Shown here piece after piece: positions 8,046-15,975 of a stretch of 33,112 nucleotides of DNA. The stretch is from Clostridiales bacterium (GTDB lineage: Bacteria; Bacillota; Clostridia; Christensenellales; JAISNN01). Under the pieces are notes generated by a model. That model searched no databases, was not told the origin of the DNA, and saw only the letters and a program-made list of their open reading frames with translations. Position 1 is the stretch's first letter. Each line of letters opens with the position of its first letter. The position numbers were made by a program, and so were the translations under genes. Location of the stretch: the NCBI GenBank assembly GCA_031276195.1, contig JAISNN010000047.1, positions 1 through 33,112 of the forward strand. Reading direction: 5' to 3'.

Positions 8046-8700
8046 TTAATTTATTATTTAGTCCGACACCGGCCACTAACCACTGCTTGTTATTAGGTCG
8101 CCCCACCCCTGCACCCCTCCCACGGAGGGGAATATAAGGATATATAACCGCTAAGCGGTAATAATCACCGCGCTGACCACTAACCACCATTTGTTATTAG
8201 GTCGCCCCACCCCTGCACCCCTCCCACGGAGGGGAATATAAGGATATATAACCGCTAAGCGACAATAATCACCGCGCCGATCACCGATCACTGCTTGTTA
8301 TTAGGTCGCCCCACCCCTACACCCCTCCCACGGAGGGGAATTTCTCCTATCTACGCTTTTTGAGTGAAGCACACCTATGTTCGGTCGCCCCACACCTTGA
8401 CGAGAGGGGAATTTTATGAGAATAAGGCACGAAACACCGATCACCGTTTATTAACCGCCGCCACCGATCACCGATCACTGCTTATTATTAGGTCGCCCCA
8501 CCCCTGCACCCCTCCCACGGAGGGGAATATAAGGATATATAACCGCTAAGCGGCAATAATCACCGCGCCGATCACCGATCACCGTTTATTATTAGGTCGC
8601 CCCACCCCTGCACCCCTCCCACGGAGGGGAATATTAAGGATAGAGAACCGCTAAGCGGTAATAATCACCGATCATCGATCACCGTTTATTAATGACCGAT
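8046..8700. repeat. Array of six long repeat units, 104-bp period
   Basis: Units contain a CCGATCACCGATCACTG-like lead-in, GCTTGTTATTAGGTCG, the GC-rich hairpin CCCCTCCCACGGAGGGGAAT and ATAAGGATATATAACCGCTAAGCG. GGTCG anchors lie at 8096, 8200 and 8304 (exact 104-base steps), at 8393 (a damaged unit lacking most of the hairpin), and at 8491 and 8595 (104 again). The AACCGCTAAGCGG segment is itself a short inverted repeat. The array fills the 717-base gap between tatD and metG. No gene, tRNA or CRISPR-like unique spacers are present. Confidence 0.92.
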
Positions 8701-8736
8701 CACTGCCGCTAATCATTAAACCATCACTAATTCCGG

Positions 8737-10932
8737 CTATCTCACCGTGCCGCCGTCCGCGCTGTCCGCCGTAACGATCGCCAGATTGTGTTCTCCGTCT
8801 TCGGCGCAGAGAATCATACCTTCCGAAACGATTCCTCTCAACTTCGCGGGCTTTAAGTTCGCGACGATGACGACCGTTTTTCCGATCATTTCGGCGGGCG
8901 AAAATTGGAGAGCGATTCCGCTGACGACCGTCCTGGTTTCCTCTCCGCATTTTAGCGTCAATTTCAAGAGTTTATCCGATTTTTCAACCTTTTCACACGC
9001 CGTAACCTTCGCCGTTTTAAGTTTGATTTTCATAAAATCGTCGATGCTTATAAATCCGTTTCCGGGCGCGTCCGCGTCTTTATTTTCCGGCGGTTCTATA
9101 CCGTTTTTTCCGATATTTTTCTCGCAAGAATTTTCAAGAGTCTTCACGCCGTTTCCGGCATCCTTTACACAAGATTTTTCCGCAGTTTCCGCGCATTTTC
9201 CGGCATCCTTTGCACAAGATTTTTCAAGCGTTTCCGGAGATTCTATACCGCTCTTTTCCGCGCTTTTTTTACGAGAATTTCCGACCGTTTCCGGCGGTTC
9301 TATACCGCTCTTTTCCCCGCCTTTTCCGGAAGGCTTTTCAAGAGTTTTCGCAGATTCCGCGCCGTCCTTTTCCGCGAAATATTTCAGTTCCGCGGCGACG
9401 TCAACCCTCGGAAAAAGCGGCGGAATTTTGGTTATTACGCTCCCCGCTTTCAGCCCTCCGAATTTTTTTATGCCGTCAAATCCCGAAAGTTCTTTTTTGT
9501 CCGCCGAAAACGCCGCGAGAATTTTCTCCGCCGTCCCGGGCAAAAAGGGCGACAGCGCGGCGGCGATAAATCTGATCGTTTCCGCAAGGGTATACAATAC
9601 CGTATCCAGCCTGTCCTTTTCGCCGTTTTTGTTCAACGCCCACGGCGCGCATTCGTCGATATATTTATTGCACGCCTGCGCAAGCCCGATAATCTCGCAC
9701 AGGGCTTCCGGAATCAACAGTTTATCCGCAAGTTCCGTGATCTTCGGCAACAGCCTCTCCGCGGCGGCGGCAAGCGCGCTATCGATCGGTAAATATTCGG
9801 ACGGCGCGGGCAAAATCCCTCCGCGGTACTGCGATATCATAGCCGCCGTCCGGCTGACAAGATTCCCGAGATCGTTGGCAAGGTCGTTGTTTACGCGGTT
9901 TAAAAAAATCGAATTCGTATAATTTCCGTCCTGCCCGAAAGGAATTTCCCTCAAAAGGTAATACCTCACCGCGTCCACGCCGTACCGCGACGAAAGTTCG
10001 ACGGGATCTACGGTATTGCCCTTGCTCTTGCTGATCTTGTCCCCCGAAAAAGTCATCCAACCGTGCGCGTAGATTTTTTTCGGAAGCGGAATGTCAAGCG
10101 CGGTCAAAAACGCGGGCCAAATAATCGAATGAAAACGGACGATCTCCTTTCCCATCATATGAATATCGGCGGGCCAAAACTTCTCGAAAAGTCCCGGATT
10201 CTCAGACTTGTAGCCCAGCGCGCTGACGTAGTTGTTCAACGCGTCCATCCAAACGTATATGACGTGCTTAGGATCAAACGGCACGGGTATCCCCCATTTT
10301 AAAGTCGTCCTGCTCACGCAAAGATCGGCAAGCCCGGGCTTTAAAAAATTGTTTATCATCTCGTTGCGGCGGCTTTTCGGCTCCAAAAAATCGGGGTTTT
10401 CCTCGAACAGTTTCTCGATTTTGGCTTGGTATTTTGAAAGACGGAAAAAATAACTCTCCTCTTTCATCAATTTTACCTCGCGCCCGCAATCGGGGCATTT
10501 CCCGTCGATAAGTTGCGCGTCCGTCCAAAAAGACTCGCACGGCACGCAATAATGCCCCGTGTATTCGCCGAGATAGATGTCCCCCTTTTCATACAGTTCC
10601 GTAAAGATTTTTTGCACGGCGGCGATATGCTCTTCGTCCGTCGTGCGGATAAATTTATCGTACGAGATCCCGAGCAAAGCCCAAAGTTCTTTCAATTTAA
10701 ATACCTTTTCGTCCACGTATTCTTTGGGCGAAACGCCGCATTTTTCCGCGTTCGTCTGGATTTTTTGCCCGTGTTCGTCCGTTCCCGTGAGGTAAAAAAC
10801 GTCGAACCCCTGCTTGCGCTTGAACCGCGCCAGACAATCGCACATAACCGTGGTGTAACACGTCCCGAGATGCCAATTTCCGCTCGGAAAATATATCGGC
10901 GTCGTAATGTAAAATTTCTTTTTGTTTTTCAT
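8737..10932 (-). CDS. metG: Methionyl-tRNA synthetase with a 105-residue repetitive insertion
   Basis: MetRS charges tRNA-Met in the cytoplasm. The 731-residue product has the class I signature at residues 21-24, here HLGT instead of the usual HIGH/HLGH. It also has FYLTGTDEHGQK, a zinc knuckle (Cys129, Cys132, Cys146, Cys149), KISKSKG (299-305) and a C-terminal tRNA-binding fold of EMAP/Trbp111 type (about 627-731). Between the anticodon-binding helical domain and that C-terminal domain lies a 105-residue insert (about 522-626). It is made of repeats such as EKSGIE(P/S)PET and EKSC(A/V)KDAG(K/N). Variants of the 17-base palindrome (GGCGGTTCTATACCG at 9089-9103 and 9293-9309) are read there as G-I-E-P-P. 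The start has AGGGTAGG upstream. It heads the tatD/rsmA run. Promoter at 11093-11121. Confidence 0.96.
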   Translation of the reverse strand: MKNKKKFYITTPIYFPSGNWHLGTCYTTVMCDCLARFKRKQGFDVFYLTGTDEHGQKIQTNAEKCGVSPKEYVDEKVFKLKELWALLGISYDKFIRTTDEEHIAAVQKIFTELYEKGDIYLGEYTGHYCVPCESFWTDAQLIDGKCPDCGREVKLMKEESYFFRLSKYQAKIEKLFEENPDFLEPKSRRNEMINNFLKPGLADLCVSRTTLKWGIPVPFDPKHVIYVWMDALNNYVSALGYKSENPGLFEKFWPADIHMMGKEIVRFHSIIWPAFLTALDIPLPKKIYAHGWMTFSGDKISKSKGNTVDPVELSSRYGVDAVRYYLLREIPFGQDGNYTNSIFLNRVNNDLANDLGNLVSRTAAMISQYRGGILPAPSEYLPIDSALAAAAERLLPKITELADKLLIPEALCEIIGLAQACNKYIDECAPWALNKNGEKDRLDTVLYTLAETIRFIAAALSPFLPGTAEKILAAFSADKKELSGFDGIKKFGGLKAGSVITKIPPLFPRVDVAAELKYFAEKDGAESAKTLEKPSGKGGEKSGIEPPETVGNSRKKSAEKSGIESPETLEKSCAKDAGKCAETAEKSCVKDAGNGVKTLENSCEKNIGKNGIEPPENKDADAPGNGFISIDDFMKIKLKTAKVTACEKVEKSDKLLKLTLKCGEETRTVVSGIALQFSPAEMIGKTVVIVANLKPAKLRGIVSEGMILCAEDGEHNLAIVTADSADGGTVR
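9055..9370 (-). repeat. Repeat-derived coding insert in metG
   Basis: On the plus strand TTTTCCGGC- and TCTATACCG-containing blocks recur: TTCTATACCG at about 9094, 9241 and 9299, and CCGGCATCCTTT(A/G)CACAAG at about 9157 and 9202. The translation is rich in Lys, Glu, Ser, Gly and Asn, and lies in the linker between two folded domains. Confidence 0.85.
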
Positions 10933-11092
10933 AACCTACCCTTTTTTTAAAATCCCCGCATTTTTTTGTTTTTTGTATTTGTTTTTTGTATTTGTTTTTT
11001 TGATTTTTTGTATATCGTTTTTTTTATATTTTTTTTTTGTTTTTTTGCATTGCCGTTTTTATGTTTTTATACATAGTTTTTGCGCTTTTTAA
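10933..11092. other. A-rich metG leader
   Basis: The approximately 150-base leader of metG is almost pure T on plus (A in the mRNA), with TTTGTTTTTTGTATTTG repeats. No T-box or SAM riboswitch structure is recognisable. Confidence 0.5.
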
Positions 11093-11121
11093 ATTATACT
11101 ACATAAACAAAAAAATGTAAA
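11093..11121 (-). promoter_or_regulatory. SigA promoter for the metG run
   Basis: On the minus strand TTTACA (11116-11121), 17-base spacer, TATAAT (11093-11098). Transcription would start near 11086 and give a leader of about 150 bases. Confidence 0.75.
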
Positions 11122-11125
11122 CAAA

Positions 11126-11158
11126 AAAACGGACGGCAAAAAACCTATCCGTTTTTTT
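11126..11158. terminator. Intrinsic terminator, likely bidirectional
   Basis: ACGGA...TCCGT stem flanked by A-runs on the left and T-runs on the right (AAAAAAACGG ... CCGTTTTTTT). It separates the metG promoter from the small minus-strand gene at 11258-11461 and would end that gene's transcript. Confidence 0.65.
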
Positions 11159-11257
11159 ATTTTTTTATGCGCAGCGCTTTTTCTTGATTTTTTTCGACGA
11201 CACATAAATCGCTATACAATCACTCAAAAGGTACGTTCCTCTTTTGAAAACAAAACC

Positions 11258-11461
11258 TTACTTTTTCGCTTTTTTCGCGGCTTTTTTGTCGGCTTTGTCT
11301 TTGGCTTTCTGCTCTTTTTTGCTCAAAACGGGCGCGGGAGGGGGGGCGACGGGTTCGGGCGCTTTTGTTCCGTAGGCTCCGCCCGGGTTAAGGTTCGCCG
11401 TGGAACCTATGCTGCTTGCCGAAAACTTGTATGCGCTAGTATCAGTTGTTTTGATATCCAT
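11258..11461 (-). CDS. Small Lys/Ala-tailed hypothetical protein
   Basis: The 67-residue product is not recognised. It has a Ser/Thr-rich N-terminal half, a Pro/Ala stretch (APEPVAPPPAPVL, about residues 34-46) and a highly basic tail (KKEQKAKDKADKKAAKKAKK). There is no signal peptide or membrane helix. It is a convincing gene because GGAGGA (11469-11474) lies seven bases before the ATG and an almost perfect promoter lies upstream (11494-11522). A terminator follows at 11126-11158, so it is probably a single-gene unit. The basic tail might bind nucleic acid or an acidic surface; that is inference only. Confidence 0.8.
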   Translation of the reverse strand: MDIKTTDTSAYKFSASSIGSTANLNPGGAYGTKAPEPVAPPPAPVLSKKEQKAKDKADKKAAKKAKK

Positions 11462-11493
11462 AAAAAAATCCTCCGATTTATTTTGATATATTG

Positions 11494-11522
11494 ATTATAA
11501 CACACTTTTTAACGCATTTCAA
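11494..11522 (-). promoter_or_regulatory. SigA promoter for the small Lys-rich gene
   Basis: On the minus strand TTGAAA (11517-11522), 17 bases, TATAAT (11494-11499). The predicted start of transcription is about 25 bases before the start codon. Confidence 0.85.
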
Positions 11523-11537
11523 TACCTTTTGAAAAAT

Positions 11538-11589
11538 AATTTGATTTTTTTGAAATTTTCTTTTATCCGTCCTTTCGCTTGGCTTTTTA
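11538..11589. repeat. 52-bp direct repeat, copy 1
   Basis: AATTTGATTTTTTTGAAATTT followed by a CTTTTATCCGTCC block, repeated at 11839-11889 with a few changes. The segment between the copies (11590-11838) contains two GC-rich hairpin repeats (11655-11686, 11808-11831) and no gene. Confidence 0.85.
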
Positions 11590-11654
11590 TTCTTTTAAGG
11601 CGGTTCTCAAAACGCGTGATAAAAAGCGGTTTAAGGTATAAATCCAAATCGACC

Positions 11655-11686
11655 GCCCCACCCCTACCCCTCCCGCGGAGGGGAAT
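11655..11686. repeat. GC-rich hairpin repeat
   Basis: CCCCTCCCGCGGAGGGGAAT form followed by ATAAGGATAGATAACCG, as in the 8.1-8.6 kb array. A truncated copy lacking the right hairpin arm is at 11808-11831. Confidence 0.8.
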
Positions 11687-11838
11687 ATAAGGATAGATAA
11701 CCGTTAAGCGGTAATATCCGCCGCCGTTGATCTCTAACCGCTGACCGCTAAGAACCGCAGCCGCTGACCGCCGATCACTAATCACCGATCACCGTTTATT
11801 ATAGGTCGCCCCACCCTTGCCCCCTCATGCGTCGGTAT

Positions 11839-11889
11839 AATTTGATTTTTTTGAAATTTACTTTTATCCGTCCGTTTACTTGACTTTTT
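11839..11889. repeat. 52-bp direct repeat, copy 2
   Basis: Second copy of the unit at 11538. Its right end has CTTGACTTTTT where the first copy has CTTGGCTTTTT. That change supplies the -35 box of the promoter for the downstream radical SAM gene. Confidence 0.8.
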
Positions 11890-11908
11890 GCCGCGTAAAT
11901 TCTATAAT
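11880..11908 (+). promoter_or_regulatory. SigA promoter abutting the radical SAM start
   Basis: TTGACT (11880-11885), 17 bases, TATAAT (11903-11908). Transcription should start around 11914-11917, while the first ATG is at 11918, so the mRNA would be leaderless or the real start codon lies further in. Confidence 0.8.
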
Positions 11909-11917
11909 CAATCTACT

Positions 11918-13882
11918 ATGAAAACAGATAAAACAAAGACCGATATAAAAATTCGGAACGGAAAAACAAAACCCGCTCTTTCGGGCGTTCAAAACAATGA
12001 AACTACAAACGAAAAATACGAAATGCGGAATACGGAAACAAATTCCGTCCTTTCGGACGCGCAAAACGTGGGAATTCAAAATTCCGCAAACACAAGCGGA
12101 AAAGCAAACGGGAATTCCGAAATGCGGAATTCGGAAACAAACGAAATCTCATACGAATTTTCGGAGATTTTAAAACGCGTCGAAAAACCCGCGCGCTATA
12201 CGGGCGGCGAACATAACCTCCCCGATATGCAAAAAAAAGCCGCCGTCCGATTTTGTATGTGCTTCCCCGAAACGTACGAAATCGGTATGAGTAACGCCGG
12301 CCTATCCCTGCTCTACGCCGTCATAAACGCGCGCGCGGACTTCATCGCCGAACGGTGCTTTGCGCCGTGGACGGACTTCGCCGCCGAAATAAGGCAAAGA
12401 GGCGTGCCGCTGATGTCCGTCGAAACTAAAAAACCCCTCAAAGATTTTGATATTTTGGGCTTTTCCGTCCAACACGAACTGATATATACCAACGTTTTAT
12501 ATATGCTGGACCTCGCGGGAATCCCATTCCGCGCAAAAGACCGGGACGACTCGTACCCTATCCTCATCGGCGGCGGCCCGTGCTGCGTCAATCCGATGCC
12601 CTACGCGGATTTTTTCGACGCGGTTTTGGTCGGAGAGGGCGAGAACGCTCTCGTCGAATTCGGCGAACTCTACAAAAAATATAAGGGGAATAAAACGGAA
12701 TTCTTAAAAGCGGCGCAAAAAATACGCGGGTTTTTTATACCCTCCCTGTCCGACGAAAAAACCGTCGTCCGAAAGGCTTTCGTCGAAGATTTCGACGCTT
12801 CTATACCGCCGTTAAAACCCCTCGTCCCGAATATCGAAATCGTCCACGACCGCGCCGTAGTCGAACTCTACCGCGGCTGCCGCAGCGGCTGCCGCTTTTG
12901 TCAGGCGGCCTTCTTTTACCGCCCGATCAGAGAACGCAAAAAACAAACCGTAAAGGACATTATATTCGAATTGATAAAAAATACGGGCTTCGACGAAATC
13001 ACCTTGGCGTCGCTCAGCACAAGCGACTATTCCTGCCTGCGCGATCTTATGAACGAAATTAAACCCGAACTCGCCGCCCGTCATATAAACCTATCCCTCC
13101 CCTCCCTGCGGCTGGACAGTTTTTTTGCGGAATATACGGACGCGTCGAGAAAAAGTTCCCTGACGTTCGCGCCCGAAGCGGGAACGCAAAGACTGCGCGA
13201 CGTAATAAATAAGAACATATCGGACGAAAATATCACACAGTCCATAACGCGCGCATTCAACGCCGGCTATCGGTCGGTCAAACTGTACTTTATGATCGGT
13301 CTGCCCACGGAAACCGAAACGGATATCTTGGGAATAGTCGAAATCGTCAAAAAAATCCGCGCTCTGTACCGCGAAATTTGCCGGAATAACAGCCTCAATA
13401 TCACGGTCAGCACGTCGGTTTTTATTCCGAAACCGCTTACCCCCTTTCAACGCGAAAGAATGATCTCCGAAGAAGAAGCCGCCGCCAAACAAAACCTTTT
13501 AAAAAATACTTTAAACGCTATGAAAGGCGTGCGGTATCACTACCACGACGCGTCGTCGTCCCGTCTGGAATGCGCGATGGCGCGGGGAGGCGCGGAACTG
13601 TCGAAAGTCATCGAAACGGCATACCGGAAAGGCTGCTTTTTCGACGCGTGGAGCGAGAAATTTGACCAAAAGAAATGGGACGGGGCGTTTAAAGAATGCG
13701 GGATCGGCTTCGGCGCGTATTTGGATGAGATCGGAGAGGACAAAAAACTCCCGTGGGAATTTATCGACTTTTCCGTAAGACACGACTATCTCGAATATGA
13801 ACGCAAAAAAGCCTATACGGGAAAGACTACGCCCGGATGCTTTGAGGAATGCAATCACTGCGGAGCGGAATGCGGATTTTAA
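11918..13882 (+). CDS. B12-binding-domain radical SAM protein (TIGR03960-like) with repetitive N-terminus
   Basis: From the ATG at 11918 the product has 654 residues. From about residue 80 (EFSEILKRVEKPARYTGGEHN) it follows the TIGR03960 family: an N-terminal B12-binding-like domain (GFSVQHELIYTNVLYMLDLAGIP, IGGGPCCVNP), then CRSGCRFC (Cys321, Cys325, Cys328) for the iron-sulfur cluster. The reaction is unknown; the gene is nearly always paired with a DUF2344 gene, as here. The first 78 residues are not family-like. They are Asn/Thr/Ser/Glu-rich with repeats (EMRN(T/S)ETN twice, ALSGVQN/VLSDAQN). No ribosome site precedes the 11918 ATG. A TTG at 11888 lies upstream of the promoter's transcription start and is rejected. 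Starts at 12023 or 12122 (both ATGCGGAAT) are possible. Confidence 0.88.
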   Translation: MKTDKTKTDIKIRNGKTKPALSGVQNNETTNEKYEMRNTETNSVLSDAQNVGIQNSANTSGKANGNSEMRNSETNEISYEFSEILKRVEKPARYTGGEHNLPDMQKKAAVRFCMCFPETYEIGMSNAGLSLLYAVINARADFIAERCFAPWTDFAAEIRQRGVPLMSVETKKPLKDFDILGFSVQHELIYTNVLYMLDLAGIPFRAKDRDDSYPILIGGGPCCVNPMPYADFFDAVLVGEGENALVEFGELYKKYKGNKTEFLKAAQKIRGFFIPSLSDEKTVVRKAFVEDFDASIPPLKPLVPNIEIVHDRAVVELYRGCRSGCRFCQAAFFYRPIRERKKQTVKDIIFELIKNTGFDEITLASLSTSDYSCLRDLMNEIKPELAARHINLSLPSLRLDSFFAEYTDASRKSSLTFAPEAGTQRLRDVINKNISDENITQSITRAFNAGYRSVKLYFMIGLPTETETDILGIVEIVKKIRALYREICRNNSLNITVSTSVFIPKPLTPFQRERMISEEEAAAKQNLLKNTLNAMKGVRYHYHDASSSRLECAMARGGAELSKVIETAYRKGCFFDAWSEKFDQKKWDGAFKECGIGFGAYLDEIGEDKKLPWEFIDFSVRHDYLEYERKKAYTGKTTPGCFEECNHCGAECGF

Positions 13883-14000
13883 ACGCGGGTCCGTGCCGCG
13901 GAATACGGCAAAAAAATACAAGCATAAAAAAACGAAACCGCTTTCAGTGATATGAAAAAAAACGCTTAAAAAACGCGGGTCCGTACCGCGGAGTACGCGG
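13876..14000. repeat. Direct repeats starting at the radical SAM stop codon
   Basis: AACGCGGGTCCGT(G/A)CCGCGGA lies at 13882 and again at 13971, about 90 bases apart. The first copy begins at the stop codon of the gene ending at 13882. GTGCCGCGGAATACGGC and GTACCGCGGAGTACGC are hairpin-like. Confidence 0.75.
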
Positions 14001-14053
14001 CGGATATATAATAAAAAACGTCGTTATACGCGGCAAAAAAATAACGAGATTCG

Positions 14054-14166
14054 CTTTTTATACCGCGAAATGTCTAATAAAAAACACGATATAAAAGCAA
14101 ATCCTCAAACGTTGGGAACGCATTATAAAATATGCCGTAAAAACACGCTTCTATACCGCGAAAAAT
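14054..14166. repeat. Degenerate palindrome copies before the DUF2344 gene
   Basis: CGCTTTTTATACCGCGAAA (14054) and CGCTTCTATACCGCGAAA (about 14147) are partial relatives of the 17-base palindrome in the A-rich spacer between the paired genes. The second ends next to the AAGGAAAG ribosome site. Confidence 0.65.
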
Positions 14167-14180
14167 AAGGAAAGAAAACT

Positions 14181-14984
14181 ATGGTTACGATAAAATATAA
14201 AAAGACCGCCGCCGCCGTGTATATATCTCATATCGATATATTCCGGGCGGTCTATCGCGGCATTCGGCGCGCAAACCTCGACGTCGCATATTCAAAAGGC
14301 TATAACGCCCACGCCGAACTCTTTCTGTCTCCGCCTCTGCCCCTTTTCGCTTACAGCGACTGCGAATATTTTACCGCAGATACGAAAGAGAACGCCGACG
14401 AATTTTTTAAAAGATATTCCGCGGCGGCGCATAACCTTTTGCCGCCCGTATCGCGGTTCTATACCGCGAAAAATCCCAACCTCGCCGGGAAAATATTTTC
14501 CGCCGACTACTCTTTGGAAATCCCGGGCGCAACCGCCGCACATATAAAAAAACTGCTCGAAAAAGACGAAATAGTTTTCACCAACCGAAACGGAAAAGAA
14601 AAAAATATACGCCCGTATATCTATCGCGCCGAAATAATTCCGTACGCTCCCGGGATCGAAAACGACGGTTCGCAAAGCGTAAACGCAGAAAATAACGCCA
14701 TAAAAAACGCCGGCTTGAAAAACGAAAACCAAAATGAAAATTCCCAAAAACCGAACGGCAAAAATGATGAAAACGCCGGCTTGAAAAACGCCTTTGGCGG
14801 TACTATAATCAGAATCAATATCGATTCGACGAACCTCCGCGCCGAAACCGCCGCCGCGGAAATAGAAAGCCTTTCGGGACAAAAATGCCGGAAAATCACA
14901 AAGACCGCCCAATACGTCAAAATCGACGGAAAGATAATCGAAGCCGACGAATATTTGACAGAACTTTCCAAATTAAATTTTTAG
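14181..14984 (+). CDS. DUF2344 / TIGR03936 radical SAM-linked protein with a short repetitive insertion
   Basis: The 267-residue product starts like the family (IKYKKTAAAVYISHIDIFRAVYRGIRRANLDVAYSKGYNAHAELFLSPPLP) and is the usual partner of the TIGR03960 protein upstream. The role of the pair is unknown. The conserved fold is interrupted at about residues 159-205 by a 47-residue Asn/Glu/Lys-rich segment holding two copies of (K/E)NAGLKN, with AACGCCGGCTTGAAAAACG at 14709 and 14771. A full 17-base palindrome variant, CGCGGTTCTATACCGCG, lies at 14452-14468. It is read as S-R-F-Y-T-A in a part that looks homologous to the family. AAGGAAAG precedes the ATG by about eight bases. Gene spacing is 298 bases, longer than usual for this pair. 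Confidence 0.9.
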   Translation: MVTIKYKKTAAAVYISHIDIFRAVYRGIRRANLDVAYSKGYNAHAELFLSPPLPLFAYSDCEYFTADTKENADEFFKRYSAAAHNLLPPVSRFYTAKNPNLAGKIFSADYSLEIPGATAAHIKKLLEKDEIVFTNRNGKEKNIRPYIYRAEIIPYAPGIENDGSQSVNAENNAIKNAGLKNENQNENSQKPNGKNDENAGLKNAFGGTIIRINIDSTNLRAETAAAEIESLSGQKCRKITKTAQYVKIDGKIIEADEYLTELSKLNF

Positions 14985-15068
14985 AATTTTTTCCGTTTAA
15001 TCGGCATTTCTTAACCGAAAAAACTTTTAAATTTTGCGGAACTATACCGCCGTTTTTTAAATTTTACC

Positions 15069-15100
15069 GCCCCACCCCTACCCCTACCGCGGAGGGGAAT
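15069..15100. repeat. GC-rich hairpin repeat
   Basis: Variant CCCCTACCGCGGAGGGGAAT with the same following sequence (TCAAGGATAGAGACCCGCTAAGCG) and a GATCACCGACCGCCGACTACTAATCAC tail as in the large array. Confidence 0.75.
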
Positions 15101-15190
15101 TTCAAGGATAGAGACCCGCTAAGCGTTAATAATCACCGCCGCCGATCACCGACCGCCGACTACTAATCACTGACCGCTATTAAAACGGTC

Positions 15191-15222
15191 GCCCCACCCC
15201 TACCCCTCCCGCGGAGGGGGAT
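15191..15222. repeat. GC-rich hairpin repeat, rightmost copy
   Basis: CCCCTCCCGCGGAGGGGGAT form. No further copy of this family is seen in the remaining 18 kb. Confidence 0.75.
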
Positions 15223-15244
15223 TTTTACGTTTAACGGACAACTA

Positions 15245-15276
15245 AAAAAAGCCCGCGGTTTTCCGCAGGCTTTTTG
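15245..15276. terminator. Strong bidirectional terminator
   Basis: AAAAAGCC-C-GCGG-TTTT-CCGC-A-GGCTTTTT, an almost perfect stem with A-run on the left and T-run on the right. It sits between the converging DUF2344 gene (plus) and the small Cys/Gly peptide gene (minus) and would serve both. Confidence 0.85.
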
Positions 15277-15360
15277 TTTTTTTTGATATGCTAACGTTTT
15301 TGAAAATGAATGGTTTTTACCTCCCGTATTTAAGCGTAACGCCAACGAATTTTTTAAAAT

Positions 15361-15550
15361 CCGCCGCAAAATTCACGGCGCAAAAAGCAAACCCGTTTTT
15401 TTAGGTACGCGGAATCTCTTTGCAAACCTCCTACTTGCGGCCGCCGTTCAAAGATCCGCCGCAAAGTTCACGGCGCAAAAAGCAAACCCGTTTTTTTAGG
15501 TATGCGGAATCTCTTTGCAAACCTTCTACTTGCAGCCGCCGTTCAAAGAC
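15361..15550. repeat. 95-bp tandem repeat duplicating the end of the small Cys/Gly gene
   Basis: Two units, 15361-15455 and 15456-15550, plus the start of a third at 15551 (CCGCCGCAAA). Each unit holds GCCGCCGTTCAAAGA(T/C), which encodes the C-terminal SLNGG(C/R)K and stop of the minus-strand gene at 15526-15720, followed by about 65 bases of its 3' flank. The duplicate downstream end is itself still a readable tail. Confidence 0.9.
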
Positions 15551-15720
15551 CCGCCGCAAACGCAACTCAAAATAAGTATCAAAATCAATATGTCGCACGA
15601 TCCGCCGATTTTGTCGCCGAACCCGTTTCCGCCGCCGCAGCACAAGAGCAAAATAAGTATCCAGATCCAGCCGTTTCCGTCGTTTTCGCCGCAGCCGCAT
15701 CCTCCGTAATTGTTAAACAT
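15526..15720 (-). CDS. Tiny Cys/Gly-rich hydrophobic peptide
   Basis: The 64-residue product has two hydrophobic stretches (GWIWILILLLCC, DILILILILSCVC) separated and flanked by Gly/Cys-rich turns (GGCGCG, CCGGGNGFG, CGGSLNGGC). A perfect AAGGAGGT lies seven bases before the ATG, so it is very likely translated. Its style recalls small Gly-rich hydrophobic sporulation or coat-type peptides of Clostridia and Bacilli (YjcZ-like in spirit). I do not recognise a specific family. The two halves resemble each other (hydrophobic run then Cys-Gly-Gly), suggesting an internal duplication. Its 3' end lies within the 95-bp tandem repeat. Confidence 0.75.
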   Translation of the reverse strand: MFNNYGGCGCGENDGNGWIWILILLLCCGGGNGFGDKIGGSCDILILILILSCVCGGSLNGGCK

Positions 15721-15975
15721 CGCTTTTACCTCCTTTTTAGACTGCGGTTTTCAGAAAATATTTTTTAAAAAACCGCTTTATATTGCAATAATACGCAAAA
15801 AGAGAAAAAAGTGTTCGTTAAGTTTTTAGTTCCGCCGGATTTATTTATGCCGTATTGAACTTATTTATTCTATACCAAATATCCTTTGCGGCATATTCTT
15901 TGCCGTGTATTACTTGCAGTGTATTATTTGAGATATATTCTTTGCCGTGTATTCTTTACTCCGTATTTTTTAGCA

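Noticed and set aside
8046-8700. Possible CRISPR array
   Set aside because: Whole units including the between-hairpin sequence repeat with a 104-base period. There are no unique spacers and no cas genes.
10933-11092. T-box or SAM riboswitch before metG
   Set aside because: The leader is nearly homopolymeric A in the mRNA, without the conserved stems or T-box sequence.
11888-11917. TTG start extending the TIGR03960 protein by ten residues
   Set aside because: It would lie upstream of the expected transcription start and inside the promoter, and there is no ribosome site.
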